Positions 11,501 through 23,221 of a stretch of DNA of 64,000 nt are shown here, one piece after another. The stretch spans positions 53,814,028 through 53,878,027 of the forward strand of contig OX638372.1 in assembly GCA_951812925.1 (NCBI GenBank), read 5' to 3'. A model generated the notes under the pieces. That model made no database searches and was not told the origin of the DNA. It worked only from the letters and a program-made list of their open reading frames with translations. Numbering within the stretch: position 1 is the stretch's first letter; the number at the start of each line of letters is the position of its first letter. The position numbers and the translations under genes are program-made. This DNA comes from Calliopum simillimum (taxonomy: Eukaryota; Arthropoda; Insecta; Diptera; Lauxaniidae).

Positions 11501-14500
11501 AAATATCTCCTTAACTATAGGTGATATGAAAAAAAAATAATATGTTACTTGTAGCGCATGTTATTCCCTATAAATAGGTGTTTTTATTTTAAATGGGCGA
11601 CTCACCGTTCATAAGTTATCGTAATTATAAGCTTGACACATCACTGTGCCTTCTCATAAGTGGCATTCACAATTTACTAATTTTTCTAAAATTTTGAATA
11701 AAGATATCTCCTGAGTTATAAGTCGTACGAAAACAATTCAAAGGTCATTTTTATAGAAAATTTTATAAGCTACAACATTGTCCTAAAAAATTTTTCTCGA
11801 AATATAACCGTTAAAGAGATATTTGTAAAAAACTGATTTTGGACGCCATTTTTCCAATATGGCGGCTCGAGCGAACACGATACGAGGTAGCAAAGTTGAA
11901 ATTCTGAAAGAGCACATCGAAATCTATAAAATAATTCATTTGCAGAAATCCCGCAAAACTTTCCAGGTAAAACTACCAAATGACTGTACTATAAATTGTT
12001 TTTTTTTTTCTTTTTTTTTATTAAAAGCAACTTTAAATATCACCCTGATTCTGAGATTACAAAATTTACACAGTTAATTTATAAACACAAAATTTACAAT
12101 TTTTATTTAAAATTAAAAATAAATTCACAATATTTTAAATTTTAGCTTTTTTATATATTATTTTTAGCAAGTTTGTAGTTTGTTTTAGTAATTTACGTTT
12201 ACTTTTTATTTAAGTTTAGTTTAAAACAAAGATTATAGTTTTAATAGTATTGGAAATTGTGTTTTATTATATTTTGATTTTAAATTGAGTTATAACATGA
12301 ACAACTTATTGAAGGAGTTGATTTCTTTTAAATTGATAAATAGTAAGTTTTGTCTTACCAACAAACAATCTCAATTTTTTCAGATTTTTAAAATATTGTT
12401 TTCAATTATATCTATGATTCCCCCCCGCTATTAATTAAACCTTCATATTACTGTATGTAGTATAGTGAGTCACTATTAGTGACATAATAATAAACTCAAC
12501 AAAAATGAGCTAGACATCAGTAGTTATATTTATTCGACTTTCCATCACATTTGGAAAGTTGTCTAAGTAAAAAAGTAGAAGCATAACATTTTTTCAGATT
12601 AAAAATTTTCCAGTAACTCTTAAGTCGTCTTTGAAAGACGAAAAATTAATTTATTTTAGATTCCGCACAAAAACACTTAAATAAATAAATAAAACTGGAT
12701 GGCTACATTTGACAAATGTACTTAATGAAAAAGTTTATGTCTCACAACATGTTAGGTTTTGTCAAATTGTCCAAAACAATTTGTAAAAATGTTTAAATCT
12801 TATTTAGTTTTTGGAATATTTCGCGTTGACCCAGAAACACATATTTTAAACTAGATATACAAGGATGATTCTATTTTCGAGGGAATATTTTGCGGCTCAC
12901 CTAATTTTACAAATTTTGTGTAACAATATTACATTGGTTTAAGATCAAAACTAAACATCCCCAGTGTGCCAGACGGTTCATATCTTCGCTTTTTTACCCG
13001 TAACGGATCCGTTACTGATCCGTTGGCGGGAGAGATTCCCAAAAAAAAAGCGAATCGTTTTTTTTTTTGGAATTTCTCCCGCAAACGGATCAGTAACGGA
13101 TCCGTAACGGATAAAAAAGCGGAGATGTAAACCGTCTGGCACACTGGGTCTAAATTGATTGTTTCTGGTAAAACACTAATTTTTGTTATGGGTTTTAACA
13201 AACAGCGCTTAATAAGATTATTCCCGTAGCCTCCTAAGCTCTATTTTTTTTTTTGTTTATAAGGCCATAAAATTCGTGCATCTTATTTGTTTGACCGGCC
13301 CGTTTTAGAAAAGTACAAAAAAAAAACCCAAGCTGACTACTTGTCTAAATTTAGATAAAAAACATTTTTTTTTGTACCGAAAATAATGCATTTTGCTTCC
13401 TTCGTGAGTAGAGTCACCCAAAAATTTACTTCACTTTCGTGTTTCCGATCAGAGAATGATAAATGTCAGTTAAAAATGAAACGTCAAATAAACTTTGCAG
13501 ATAAAGCAGAAATTGCTGTTTTTTGTTTGGCTAATTTACTAGACACAAACCATTTTCTCTCAAAAAATAAAAATCATTCAACAAAATTTCCGAAAAGTTA
13601 TCAAGCCATTCTGTTATAAAATATCTTCTTCATGTGTATTTATATGCCTCTGGTTGATCTTTAAATATTACACTTTTGTTAATAATCACCCTTATCATCT
13701 AATTCGATTTCAATTCGAACTCAATCGAATCGAGATTTTGCTATCATATATTTTGATATGCAAAATCAATGTCGAAAATTTTTGCAATCAAAATCGAATT
13801 AGATGATAAGGCTGAATCGAATCGAAATCTAATTAGATGATTAGAGTGATTATTAACAAAAGTGTAATATTTAAAGATCAATCAGAGACATATGGGGAAA
13901 TCTCAGCAAGTGTGACTTTTGGTATGAACAGGTCTCGGTTCGTCGAGTGAGCACCTGTTGCATTTCACATTCGTTCTAATATGTCTGGGACACTTATTGG
14001 ATGATGCTTTATATGAAAATATGCGTGTGCGTGCAAAATCCACAAATTTTGAGTGTGAATTGAAAAAACCGCTTCCGAAGGTTCAGTGAATGTTTGGGGC
14101 TTTCAGGATCTTTAACATGGGTGTTTAGACGTAAGAAAAACCGCATTCCGTTGATGTGTCTGATTTGCTAAATTCAGTGTATCACTCTCGAAAAATGATT
14201 TTTGAAGATATTGGGGGAGGCGATCGAAAAAAGTCAGTAACGTAGGCTAAAAAATACTTCTAATATATCTAAAACGGATAATTCGCGGTCCAAAAAAGGG
14301 TGCCACATGTTTGAAAAATATCTTGTTTCTTTTTTTTCGAAAAATTCACACTTGCTGAGATTTCCCCATATACATACATATGAAAGAGATACACAAATTT
14401 ATAAATAACAGAGCGGCATGAGAACTTTTTTTTAATAAGGCGATGTTTTGTTATACTCATATGCTCGCCATAGTCCTCGATTAATTTCGCTGCAAGTTGT

Positions 14501-17500
14501 TATGCGCAACTTTCGATGAAATTTTGTTCCCAACTGGTGTAATAGCGTTTCTTCTTTGTGTCCTTACAGTAGTATGCGGTTTAATTTATGGCCACTGTCA
14601 ATTTTTATAATAAAAAAATTTTAACACATTAAGCTGCTAAAAGAAAAAATATAAATGCATTAAGTGTGCATCAAGTAAAACAACATTGTATATATTTGAC
14701 GCATCGTGACAAAAGGGACCTTATCTTGCCAGAGGTCAAATTTGAGTTTTTGATACCATTGGATAAAGGGTAAAACTCTGAAGAGAACGCGTAAAAAATC
14801 GCTCAAAAATGTCTTAAATTTGTGAAGTAATTGCGTTTTGAATTTTATAGTTTTAAAATGATAGTTTTGAGATAATTGAAGTTAAAGTTTGCTATAGTCC
14901 CTTTTGTCCCTTGGATAGAGGCTTGGAAATTAGATTTTTTGCTATCTAGCAGGTAAAATTTAAAATTATTTCACTTGTTAGTTGATATGGAGATATGTAG
15001 GTAGCATTTGGTGTCAAAAACCCAAAACATGAAATTTTGATCTAACTCATGTTTTGTCCTGTACTTAAAATTTTACTCTGGCAAGATAAGTTCCCTTTTG
15101 CCACCACGCGTCATATATGATAAACTTGGAATCCTTCTAAACGCAGAACAACATTTAAACAACTTGTTTAGTTTGTAATTTTGTTTTTAATTTTTGCTTG
15201 TTTCTTTTCTCTTGCATTTGCAGTTTGGCGCTTTAACTCCTTTAGAACCCCGGCTAGGAAAGAAATTAATAGAACCTCTCACAAATCTAATTCATAGGCA
15301 AGTTTTATATTTGTCATAAGTGTAATTTTTATTTTTTATTATGGTTTTAATATTTATTTTTTTTTTTTTTTTAATTATTTTCTTACATTTGTAAGTGTGT
15401 TTTGCTTATTTTATTTGCATTAAAAAAGTTTTTTTTCAAACTCAAAATTTAAAGAAATTTTTGCAAAATTCTACACAGTAAGCTATTTTTTTTTAAGAAT
15501 AAACATTTCACTGAGCAATATCTAAATGCATTTTTTTGAATGTAATTTTAAAACAGCACATCTGCCATGAGCTTGCTTTATGAATGTATAAATACTGTTA
15601 TTGCGGTCCTTATAAGCATCAGCAGTGGGATGCCAAATCACAGTGCCTCAATTCAACTTTGTGTCCAAAAGTTACGTATCCTGATAGAAGACTCTGATCA
15701 AAATTGTAAGTTTATACACATATTCCAATTCATACTCTCAATATCTTTGTTTTTGTCTTTCGTAAAAGTGAAATATTTAGGACTCTTAGCAATGTCGAAA
15801 ATATTAAAGACACATCCAAAAAGTGTTCAAGCGCACAAGGATTTGATTTTAGCCTGTTTGGATGATAAAGATGAATCAATACGCTTACGTGCGCTGGACT
15901 TACTCCACGGTATGGTGTCTAAAAAGAATCTAATGGAAATTGTAAAACGTTTACTGGGCCATATGGAGCGTGCTGAGGGTTCGGCATATCGTGACGAACT
16001 GCTTTATAAAGTTATTGAAATTTGTTCACAAAGTTCGTATTTATATGTAACAAACTTCGAATGGTATTTAACAGTTTTGGTTGAGTTAATACAATTGGAA
16101 GCTGGTTCAAAACATGGTAAATTAAATAAAACCATTTCGATTGAGCTTTAATAATAAGTGGTTATTTCATAGGTCAATTGATTGCGGAACAATTATTGGA
16201 CGTTGCCATACGTGTGCCAGTTGTACGGCAATTTGCTGTAACTGAAATGACCACCTTGCTAGATACGTTCGCAGTATCTTCACAAAGTAACTCAATGTAT
16301 GAAGTACTGTATGCTGCCGCTTGGATTGTTGGTGAATTCTCAAAGTAAGTTTGATTGCGTCGATATAATATATTTATTTTCAGTGTAGAGGTTGCCACTT
16401 ACCCTTTATCCATAGGCGTCAACAATCCTAGATTCACCAATGGTGTATCTTCTACAGAAGCTAACCCAACCGTGCCAAAGGGTTATCCCCTAATGTGCTA
16501 GCTTATACTAAGTTTGCAACGGAGATTTATGAGTTGATTTACGGCTGTTTCTAGACTTAGCTCTGAATCTCGCTGTAAATCACGTGACTTGCCATACAAA
16601 AATAAATCAACTTCTGACGATATTTATTTTAAATATTCGTTTAAAACTCAACAGGGCTGCCGATTTTGGCTATTTTCCAAGTGGCACCCCTTGACTTTGA
16701 CAATTGGCGTTAAATGTTGTTTAAAAGAAAGCAAATGGACGGTAATTATTAAAAAGACAAGCAAAAACAATTTTCATTTTCCCGCTTATGACATTTACTG
16801 TCAATAATAATTATTTTTCGATCGGCGGAAACTGATAGGATTTAACGGTCTCCGGTGGAAAAATAGTTTAAATATATATAAGCCTATCCGTCCCAAAGTG
16901 ATGAACCTAGAAACAAAATTTTAAGTAATTATACATATGAAATTAGATAGTATCATATTTCTTCATCAAATATTTTCGAAAATTTATACACAGGGTGAAC
17001 CAAATTAGGACATTACTTTATGGACTTATTCCACTTAAAAAAAAAAAAAAAAAACAAAATCTATTTATTTATTGAAAATTTCACTATTTTTTTCTATTTA
17101 TCTTATTTGTCTGCATATTACTTTTAGTGAGCTCGAAGATGCGGAGCGAACCTTAAACATACTGCTACGTCCGCGTCAAGTACCAGGGCATATAAAAGGT
17201 GTTATTGTCCAAAATGTTATAAAACTGTTTACACGTCTTGCGACTACTTGCTTGGAAAACGAGGATGTCGCTGGAATTCTTAGAGTATGATTAATTTATT
17301 GTTACATTTTAAAAGATCTATTAACATATAAATAACTTGAACCTAACATTTTTAGCTTTGTGATCACATTTTGGAAAAACTACAAGATTTCGTCAGTTCC
17401 AATGACATTGAAGTTCAAGAGCGTGCCAATTCAGCGTGTATTTTAATTGAAATGCTACGTGCACAGTTTACAAATGCTACCGAATTGAACAGCAACCAAC

Positions 17501-20351
17501 AAGTGAATAATCTCCAAATGAATACAATCGATTTTATATCCAATGATGATAATGAAAATACAACAACCAGTCAAGCAGTGGGAGATAGTGTGGTTATACC
17601 ATCATTAGCTATTGAAATCGTACAAGAAATGGCTTTGCTATTTGCTGGCGAATTGATACCAGTTGCGCCAAAAGCACAGAAAAAAGTACCACTTCCAGAT
17701 GGCTTGGATTTAGATGAATGGATTAATCCACCACCTGAAGATGAGAGTAGTACCTCATCGCAGGATGAGAAAGATGAGCTATTTGTTTCATCCGTACACA
17801 GTGATGAAGTAGCAAAACGTCGAAAAAGTGAAGAATTGACTCCTGAGCAAATGGAACGCAATCGTGTAGCGCGTTTAATTGAGCAAAGTAATAATCCACA
17901 TTATTTGAAATCTTCACCAACGACAACGGCAGATGCTAACAAACAAAAGTCTGCCGGAGGAAGTAGCTCGAATTTAAATTATAATGCAGATCAATATGAT
18001 AATTTAGATGACATTCCAATATCAGAATTATCTTTGGAGATACCATTAGAAATTGGAGGTAATAAATTCATCTACTTAACCAAATTTTTAAAGAATACTT
18101 TGTCAAATTAAAAAAAAAAAAACGCTTTAACGAAAGTATTCAAATTAAAAAAAAAACGCTTTAACGAAAGTATTCTTTAACAATCATAGTTCCTTAATTC
18201 CTGGCGCTTTAATTTGCGTTTCTGAGTCGTTTTAGTTTTAATCTTCATCTCGTTCCCAAATTTTGATTCTTAAAATATATTGAAACGACTAAGGCCCGGA
18301 TTTAGTTAACTAGTAACAAGGGTTAAACCAACAATATTTTATCTTCAATCATTAGTTAACAATTAGTTAAACCCCAAAATTTCATTAGTTAACCACAAGT
18401 CAACCAACAGCTGATGCTGCAGAAATGGAATCCACATAATTTAGCTACCAACAATGAAAAAACATTGATGGCTGGAGCTTACTGTTTTTGTTTGTTAATG
18501 TTTTTTATCGGAAAGCTGGTTTGCGTTTTTAGTTTCGCGACCCACCACAGGTCAAAATTGACTTAAAGCCAATACCTCATCAGACGCATTCTCTGATAAA
18601 AAATAATTTTTCAACCACACTATCCCTTGTTATACATTGCTCTGCCGTTGTGAGTTATCGATATTAAACAATTTTTGCATAGCGCTTCGTTTGCAAGGTT
18701 GTTTGCCGAGGCAAAAACGAAGTAGCAAGCGCATTTCTTATGTTTATCAGTGTGGCTCTCTGAGATTTTGTAATTTTTTAATTATTTTTGGAACAGATAA
18801 TGATTTACATTACTAATCTACCAACAATGAAAATGTTCAGTATGTTTGTGTAAAAAAACCAATAAAAACACAAAAACACATATGTAAGTTTTGTGAAAAT
18901 TCTAAAAATGCTTACAGATGTCGAAAATTTTTAGTCTAAAATCAAAAGCGACGCAGATATTGACGAAATTTGGAATATTTCTAGAAATCGCCTGCATTTT
19001 TTCGAAAACTACGACGCCAAGACTTTGTAACAGATTTCGCTGGCAATCTTGCACACTTGCACTTTTTTGCACTCAATAATAGTTTAGCGTCCTTCCATCT
19101 AATTTATCAGGAAATTCATTTCATCGCTAAAATTTGCTGCACGTGTGTTTTCCATCGTATCTGTTTTGTTTTCCCAACCACAAACAAAACAAACAAAATA
19201 TGTTTATTGTTTTAGTTAACTAATTGGTTAACTAATGACTGTGAATCCGAGCCAAAGAGGTTTTTTAATTTCTTAAAAATAATGCCACACGAATAATGGT
19301 CGGAATACAACTACGATGATTAGGGAGATCGCCTTCGTTCTACCAATCCTCCGATAAACCATATTCTTTGTTTTAATATCAATCTAGAATGCAATTTTAG
19401 AAACAAAACTAAAACGCCAACGGAAATATCTGGAGGAATATATTTAATTCTAATTTTTTTCTAAATAATCCCACTTTTATATCTTTCTGATAGTGACAAC
19501 TAAACGTTCTGATAAATATTTATTAGAAGAAAAGGCGAATTTAAAGAACAAAAAGAAACATAAAAAGACAAAGAAGAGCAAAAAATCAAAAAATAAAGTT
19601 GCTTATAGCAGCTCTGAATCGGAAGATGGTATATTTTTAAACATTTTTATGATTTTATAGCAGTTAAAAATGTTGGTGTTTTTTATTTTAGAACCTAAAC
19701 CGATGCATGTTGTTAATACAACACTTGAGATGCCAGAAGGTGTTGCACTTTCAGATGGTGAAGATAAAGATAGAAAGTTTGACTCAGATGATCCACACCG
19801 TGCGCTTGATATTGATTTGGACATGTGTGTTAAAATTAAGAGCTAATTTTTTTTTTAGAACATTTCTTTAACATTCTTCTTTAATTTGTAGACCTGAGTT
19901 CGAAGAGCATAAGCAGAAGGCTGATAGTAAGTCTGTGCTCAATAATCGTGTTGATAATCAACAAGATAAAAAATCAAAGCCAATTTCCGCCGAAAAAGAA
20001 AAGAAAAAAGAACATAAAAGTAAGGAACATAAAAAATCAAAATCAAAGAGCAAAGAAAATACTGAAAGTCCTAATTTACTTGGCACTCCAGTTGAGGAGC
20101 TTGAAACTCAATCGTCATTTATTGCTTCAGCTTCAGAGGCAGTTGTAACGGACAAGAAGAAAAAATCTAAAAAACACAAGACTACAAGAGATGCAATGGA
20201 AACTTTAGACAAAAGTGCAAAGAAAAAGGATAAAAAGGAAAAACATCATCATAACCACCATAAAGAAAAAAAGAAGGAACATAAAGAAGCTACTGTGGGC
20301 GATTATGAAGAAGCTTGTGGTATATCAACGCCAAGCAAGGAAATATTTTAG
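5538..20351 (+). CDS. g: AP-3 complex delta-adaptin (garnet), complete
   Basis: Large subunit of the AP-3 adaptor, which sorts cargo from endosomes/Golgi to lysosomes and pigment granules; loss in flies changes eye colour. Exons: 5538-5633, 9165-9260, 9427-9555, 9626-9766, 9832-9961, 10035-10174, exon 7 (10470-10543 or 15224-15297), 15557-15705, 15769-16116, 16173-16344, 17128-17284, 17356-18058, 19494-19628, 19692-19824, 19892-20351. Phases fit throughout, giving 1020 aa, close to the 1034 aa I recall for Drosophila. The start MALKKVKGNFERMFDKNL is the family N-terminus. Residues ~30-590 are the HEAT-repeat adaptin trunk, with blocks such as LTYIQMLGYDISW and GMPNHSASIQLCVQKL almost as in human AP3D1. 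The conserved hinge block VAPKAQKKVPLPDGLDLDEW follows (~640), then Lys-rich hinges in exons 13 and 15. There is no C-terminal ear, as in other flies. Oddities are two versions of exon 7 and a GC donor. Confidence 0.97.
7297..7680. repeat. Foldback element, family A, copy 3
   Basis: This is the clearest copy, with arms of about 180 bases. The left arm runs from GGGCCTCTTTCGAAATCCGTG through AACGGTGAGTCGCACGATAA to AATCTCTTTTGTGGAGAATT; the right arm carries the inverse of each block and ends ACACGGATTACGGAACAGG. It is non-coding and sits in garnet intron 1. Confidence 0.8.
7790..8440. repeat. FB-like element of GGGCGTTATTTC repeats, locus 2
   Basis: It starts with GCGGTAGGAAATAACGCTCA, continues as tandem units of the AAATAACGCCCAAA type, passes through a central palindrome around TTTCCATATATATTTGGGCG, and returns with the inverted units, ending near GGGCGTCCCTACC. 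A family B hairpin interrupts the right half. The end sequence recurs inverted at the right end of the locus at 37688-38155. Confidence 0.75.
8196..8293. repeat. Short hairpin MITE, family B, copy 2, nested in an FB-like element
   Basis: It has the same ends as the copy at 4031: GTGAATCAAGATTCCCGGGG at the left and its inverse followed by AATAACCCCC at the right. The middle CATTCTCTATTGCAG is shared with copy 1. It lies inside the repeat cluster and is therefore younger than it. Confidence 0.8.
10470..10543 (+). CDS. g: garnet alternative exon 7a (candidate mutually exclusive exon)
   Basis: It is a 74-nt open stretch between AAACAAAG and CAG|GTTTAT, reading FASLTTIEPALGRKL... It aligns without gaps to exon 7b (FGALTPLEPRLGKKL...), with 12 of 24 residues identical and most others conservative. 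Length and phase are the same as 7b, so either exon joins exons 6 and 8 in frame, whereas both or neither would shift the frame. The acceptor is weak (AAAG with few pyrimidines), which suits regulated use. It would replace one HEAT-repeat helix segment of the trunk (~residues 245-268). Confidence 0.75.
10601..11990. repeat. 1.39-kb long foldback element in garnet intron 7
   Basis: The left arm starts AGTACAATCATTTGG and the right arm ends with its near inverse CCAAATGACTGTACT. Both arms are about 680 bases and match along their whole length, for example at GCTACCTCGTATCGTGTTCG, and they meet around 11295. Open frames in it (near 10628-10831 and 11770-11979) are the same sequence read from the two arms and are not genes. 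Modules such as GAACGGTGAGTCGCACG link it to family A. Transcribed with garnet, it would make a long double-stranded hairpin. Confidence 0.92.
11991..12961. other. AT-rich part of garnet intron 7
   Basis: No gene, strong repeat structure or regulatory site is recognisable here. A CCCCCC run lies near 12421. Confidence 0.4.
12962..13146. repeat. 185-bp hairpin MITE with hAT-like ends
   Basis: It begins CAGTGTGCCAGACGG and ends with the exact inverse CCGTCTGGCACACTG. The arms continue through GTAACGGATCCGTTACTGAT and its inverse to a T-rich centre (13020-13070). Ends of the CAGTG type are common in hAT elements, but I cannot see a clear 8-bp target duplication, so the superfamily is an inference. 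Confidence 0.85.
13643..13892. repeat. 250-bp palindromic MITE flanked by TA
   Basis: The arms are inverted copies: TTGATCTTTAAATATTACAC, TTTTGTTAATAATCAC and ATCATCTAATTCGATT at the left recur inverted at the right. The centre (13730-13800) is itself palindromic. TA borders both ends, as in Tc1/mariner-type insertions. It abuts the next element at 13893. Confidence 0.8.
13893..14368. mobile_element. Decayed TA-flanked element with 23-bp inverted ends (Tc1/mariner-like?)
   Basis: The left end TGGGGAAATCTCAGCAAGTG has an exact inverse ending TTGCTGAGATTTCCCCA at 14368, and TA lies outside both ends. The interior has one phrase that reads SVNVWGF in translation, reminiscent of the VMVWG block of Tc1 transposases, but with stops all around. 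It is non-autonomous now. Confidence 0.6.
14698..15112. repeat. 415-bp MITE with AAAGGG-CTTATCTTGCCAG ends
   Basis: The left end GACGCATCGTGACAAAAGGG continues into CTTATCTTGCCAGAG, and the right end carries the inverse, finishing CCACCACGCGTC. The interior is unrelated between the halves and has no open frame. It lies about 110 bases before exon 7b of garnet. Confidence 0.75.
15224..15297 (+). CDS. g: garnet exon 7b (canonical form) with a GC donor
   Basis: It reads FGALTPLEPRLGKKL... and ends in LIH, as in vertebrate AP3D1, so this is the ancestral form. The acceptor is a strong pyrimidine tract plus CAG. The donor is AG|GCAAGT: a GC instead of GT in an otherwise perfect consensus. The next exon completes the Ser of the conserved STSAMSLLYE. 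It is the counterpart of exon 7a. Confidence 0.93.
18110..18175 (+). repeat. 33-bp tandem duplication at the start of garnet intron 12
   Basis: Two adjacent copies of a unit containing ACGCTTTAACGAAAGTATTC lie just after the donor of exon 12. They are non-coding. Confidence 0.7.
18293..19253. repeat. Non-autonomous element with GGCCCGGATT / AATCCGAGCC ends in garnet intron 12
   Basis: The inverted ends are imperfect: GGCCCGGATTTAGTTAACTA at the left and TAATGACTGTGAATCCGAGCC at the right. Several copies of TTAGTTAAC or its inverse lie just inside both ends, the usual pattern of subterminal transposase sites in hAT-like elements. The 960-base interior has no long open frame. Confidence 0.6.
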
Positions 20352-23221
20352 GTTGAAAATTAAAATGTTATTTTCATGAATTTTAAGAAAATTTCCCGTC
20401 CTTTTCTTTATTTTCATCATATTTGTGTAAGTTATAAGAAACGTGAGTGGCAAAAAAAAAAAAAACCCTTGAATAATTGCTGATATAAAAGTCAATTATA
20501 ATTGGCTTACTTTTAATTTAAACACTTTCAAAAAGTTCAATGTCTGTTCTATAAAAATGCGTTTATTTTTTTTTTTTTTTAATTTGTTATTTTTGCAATT
20601 GAAAAATATCTGTATGAGAAAATTTTAACACAATCTATATACAGTTTATAAATATTTTGTATATATGCTTACATTTGTAATGTAAAGCTATGTTGAAAAA
20701 AAAAAAAAAATAAACAAAAATTATAAAAACATACTAATATCGATATATAATTGATGTGCATAGTCTTAAAAATATATATTCTCTAAGACGAAACTTTCCT
20801 TTTATATTTGTGCATTTGCTTATTATGTTATATCGAAATTATTTACCGAACAAGAGTTTCAAAAACCTTTTATTATTATTGAGTTTGAGATTGCTATTTA
20901 GTTTTAGAGCATATACACACTACTTAATATTTAATTAAAAAATATAACAAAATGAAATATATATGTATATACATATTATATATTTAACTATTCAGAAAAA
21001 TAAATATAGCATACGTATTAAATGATAATTTAGAAAGATGTTAGTATGCAGAAATAAAATAATGAAATAAACAGTTATTTACTAAATATAATTTATCCGG
21101 CTTTTCTATTGTCCATAAATAATAGCTATTACTTGTTTGTTTTACATGGGGAGTTATCTACACTGTTCTTAAACAACAAAAAAAAAAGACAAAACATAAA
21201 TGTCGACAAAATTCATAATCCGAGAAGTAATATGTAGTTCATAATGCAATTCTCTGGCTGACAAAAGACATCGATGTCTTCATTTTATAACCCTGATACT
21301 ACATTCATTCGCTAAGTCTTGGGCAGCGATGCGATATGGAGTTAGTAGGCCTCATTATGAGTTTATCTAGAAATCCCCTCTCCGATATGCCCCTTTCTCG
21401 GAAGGGAATATTTGCAATCGTGTTATACATGCGTATTTTTGAAATTGGAAATTATTTTTCCAGAGGGATACTTTTTTCTTGCAATTTTCGCATAAAACTA
21501 CTATGAATACCTGGTATTTTCCATTTGACATATGGGTATTTCCACAGGTTACGGACGCGACATTCGTACGCATATTTTTTAAAAATAATCAAGTCCAGAG
21601 GAAACTTTGACTTTTTATTTGGTGCATAATTTAGTACTAGGGGAGGACTACTATTCGAAAAAATCACGAGGTCGGGCAGGCATGCAATACCAAAATACTA
21701 GCCAATAAAAGTCCACACGGACGCGACATAAAATGGAAGTACTTTTGAGGTGCATGTACAAAAATTAAAAATTCTGCGAAATATGTAAGCAAATTTTTTT
21801 TTCTAATAATGTCAAAACTATGCTGAAACATGCTTCTTCATAATGCACTTTTCCTTAATAAAATATCCTCTTTAGTTTCACTTACATAAGCTAAAATGCA
21901 ATAACGGACGTGACATTCCGGACGCGAAAAATTTTTCCTTAGCAATAATTCAAGTAGTAAAATACATAATTTTAGTTGTTTTAATGATATTAAGGTAGCT
22001 ATTGATGAAAAGTGTCTAACCTCCTTTGCATGAATATAAAACCAATTTACTTGATGAGTGTTATGATTACTTAGCGCATTCGAAAAACAAAAGCATTTTG
22101 TAAAATAAATTTTTGGCTTTTAAGTCGTTTCTGTCAAACTTTTCTTTTTTGTACGTGTCCAATTTTATCGTCTGTATCTAAGTGCGAAATTACGAAATCT
22201 AAATATTTATAGCCAAATTCAATTACAAATTTACCAAAATATGGAAGTGATTTAATGAATTTTGATTTTGTGGGCGTGGACAGCCCAATTTTCCAGTGGA
22301 TGTTTTTTCTCTCAATACTCTTTACATATGTACCAAATGCTATCCATCTGCATTAAATAGTTTCAGTCTTATGACGAATTATGTTAGGAGGAGGTCGTGA
22401 CAACGCCCATTTTTCAACCTATGATCGAGCATTATCCAATGCTAACAAACGCACTGTAAACGTTTGATGAATTGAACCGCACATTTTCTAAATCGTAAGG
22501 GATATCCAAAGATACATACAAAGTTTCAGTTTTATTTATATGGATTTATTACATATAATTGCGGACGTGACACATTCAAACACTTATAACTTTATAGATA
22601 TACTTTGTCGAGACTTACTAATTACGTATTTTTTTAGCGGACTATGATTTAACTGAAGATATAGAGTTTCGATCAGGTGTGACCGCTAATACATTAATGG
22701 TAATTAAAAATGATGTTTTTGGACTACGGACGCGACATTAGAACTTTACTTAAGACAATCCGAAAAATTACCGTTATTTGGACTCCAGTTGCAATTTTAA
22801 CATTTTATTTGTATAATTGCTATTGTTAGGCAAATTTAAAGGCAAACTAATACAAAATTAAATTTTCTTAAGCTCCTCTATAGCATAAAGAAAAAAGACT
22901 AATAAATTTGTTAAAAATTAAATTGGAGAAATTTAATTTTTGCAGCCATTTTCTATGGACTACAATTGAAAAAAGCTATATGTATTATTTGCATATTTAA
23001 ATTTGAATATTTTTGCATAACTACCGGTGGTTAAATCAAACTTTATAACATATTCAATTTTTCACACTCAGTAGACTTTTTTTAAGAAATACCCATATGG
23101 GAAATTTTTCTCATAATGCAATGGACGGCAGTCTGAGAAAAATTCCCTGGAAATATTTATTCACGATAACCCCCATAACCATCACCAATTTTGCAATTTT
23201 CTTTGCTTCGATTGTTTTTAA
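20352..23221. other. 3' flank of garnet and intergenic region
   Basis: The garnet 3' UTR starts here; several AATAAA signals lie near 20998 and 21053. From 21540 to 22740 the motif CGGACGCGACATT or a close variant occurs about six times at irregular spacing. Near 23090-23175 there is a decayed family B hairpin end. No gene is evident. Confidence 0.5.

Noticed and set aside
10593..12077. Open frames of 65-72 codons on both strands with the same predicted protein
   Set aside because: They are the same sequence read from the two arms of the 1.39-kb foldback and have no domain; they are repeat DNA, not genes.
19948..20148. Second Lys-rich frame overlapping the last garnet exon
   Set aside because: It is an out-of-frame shadow of the poly-Lys hinge of garnet.
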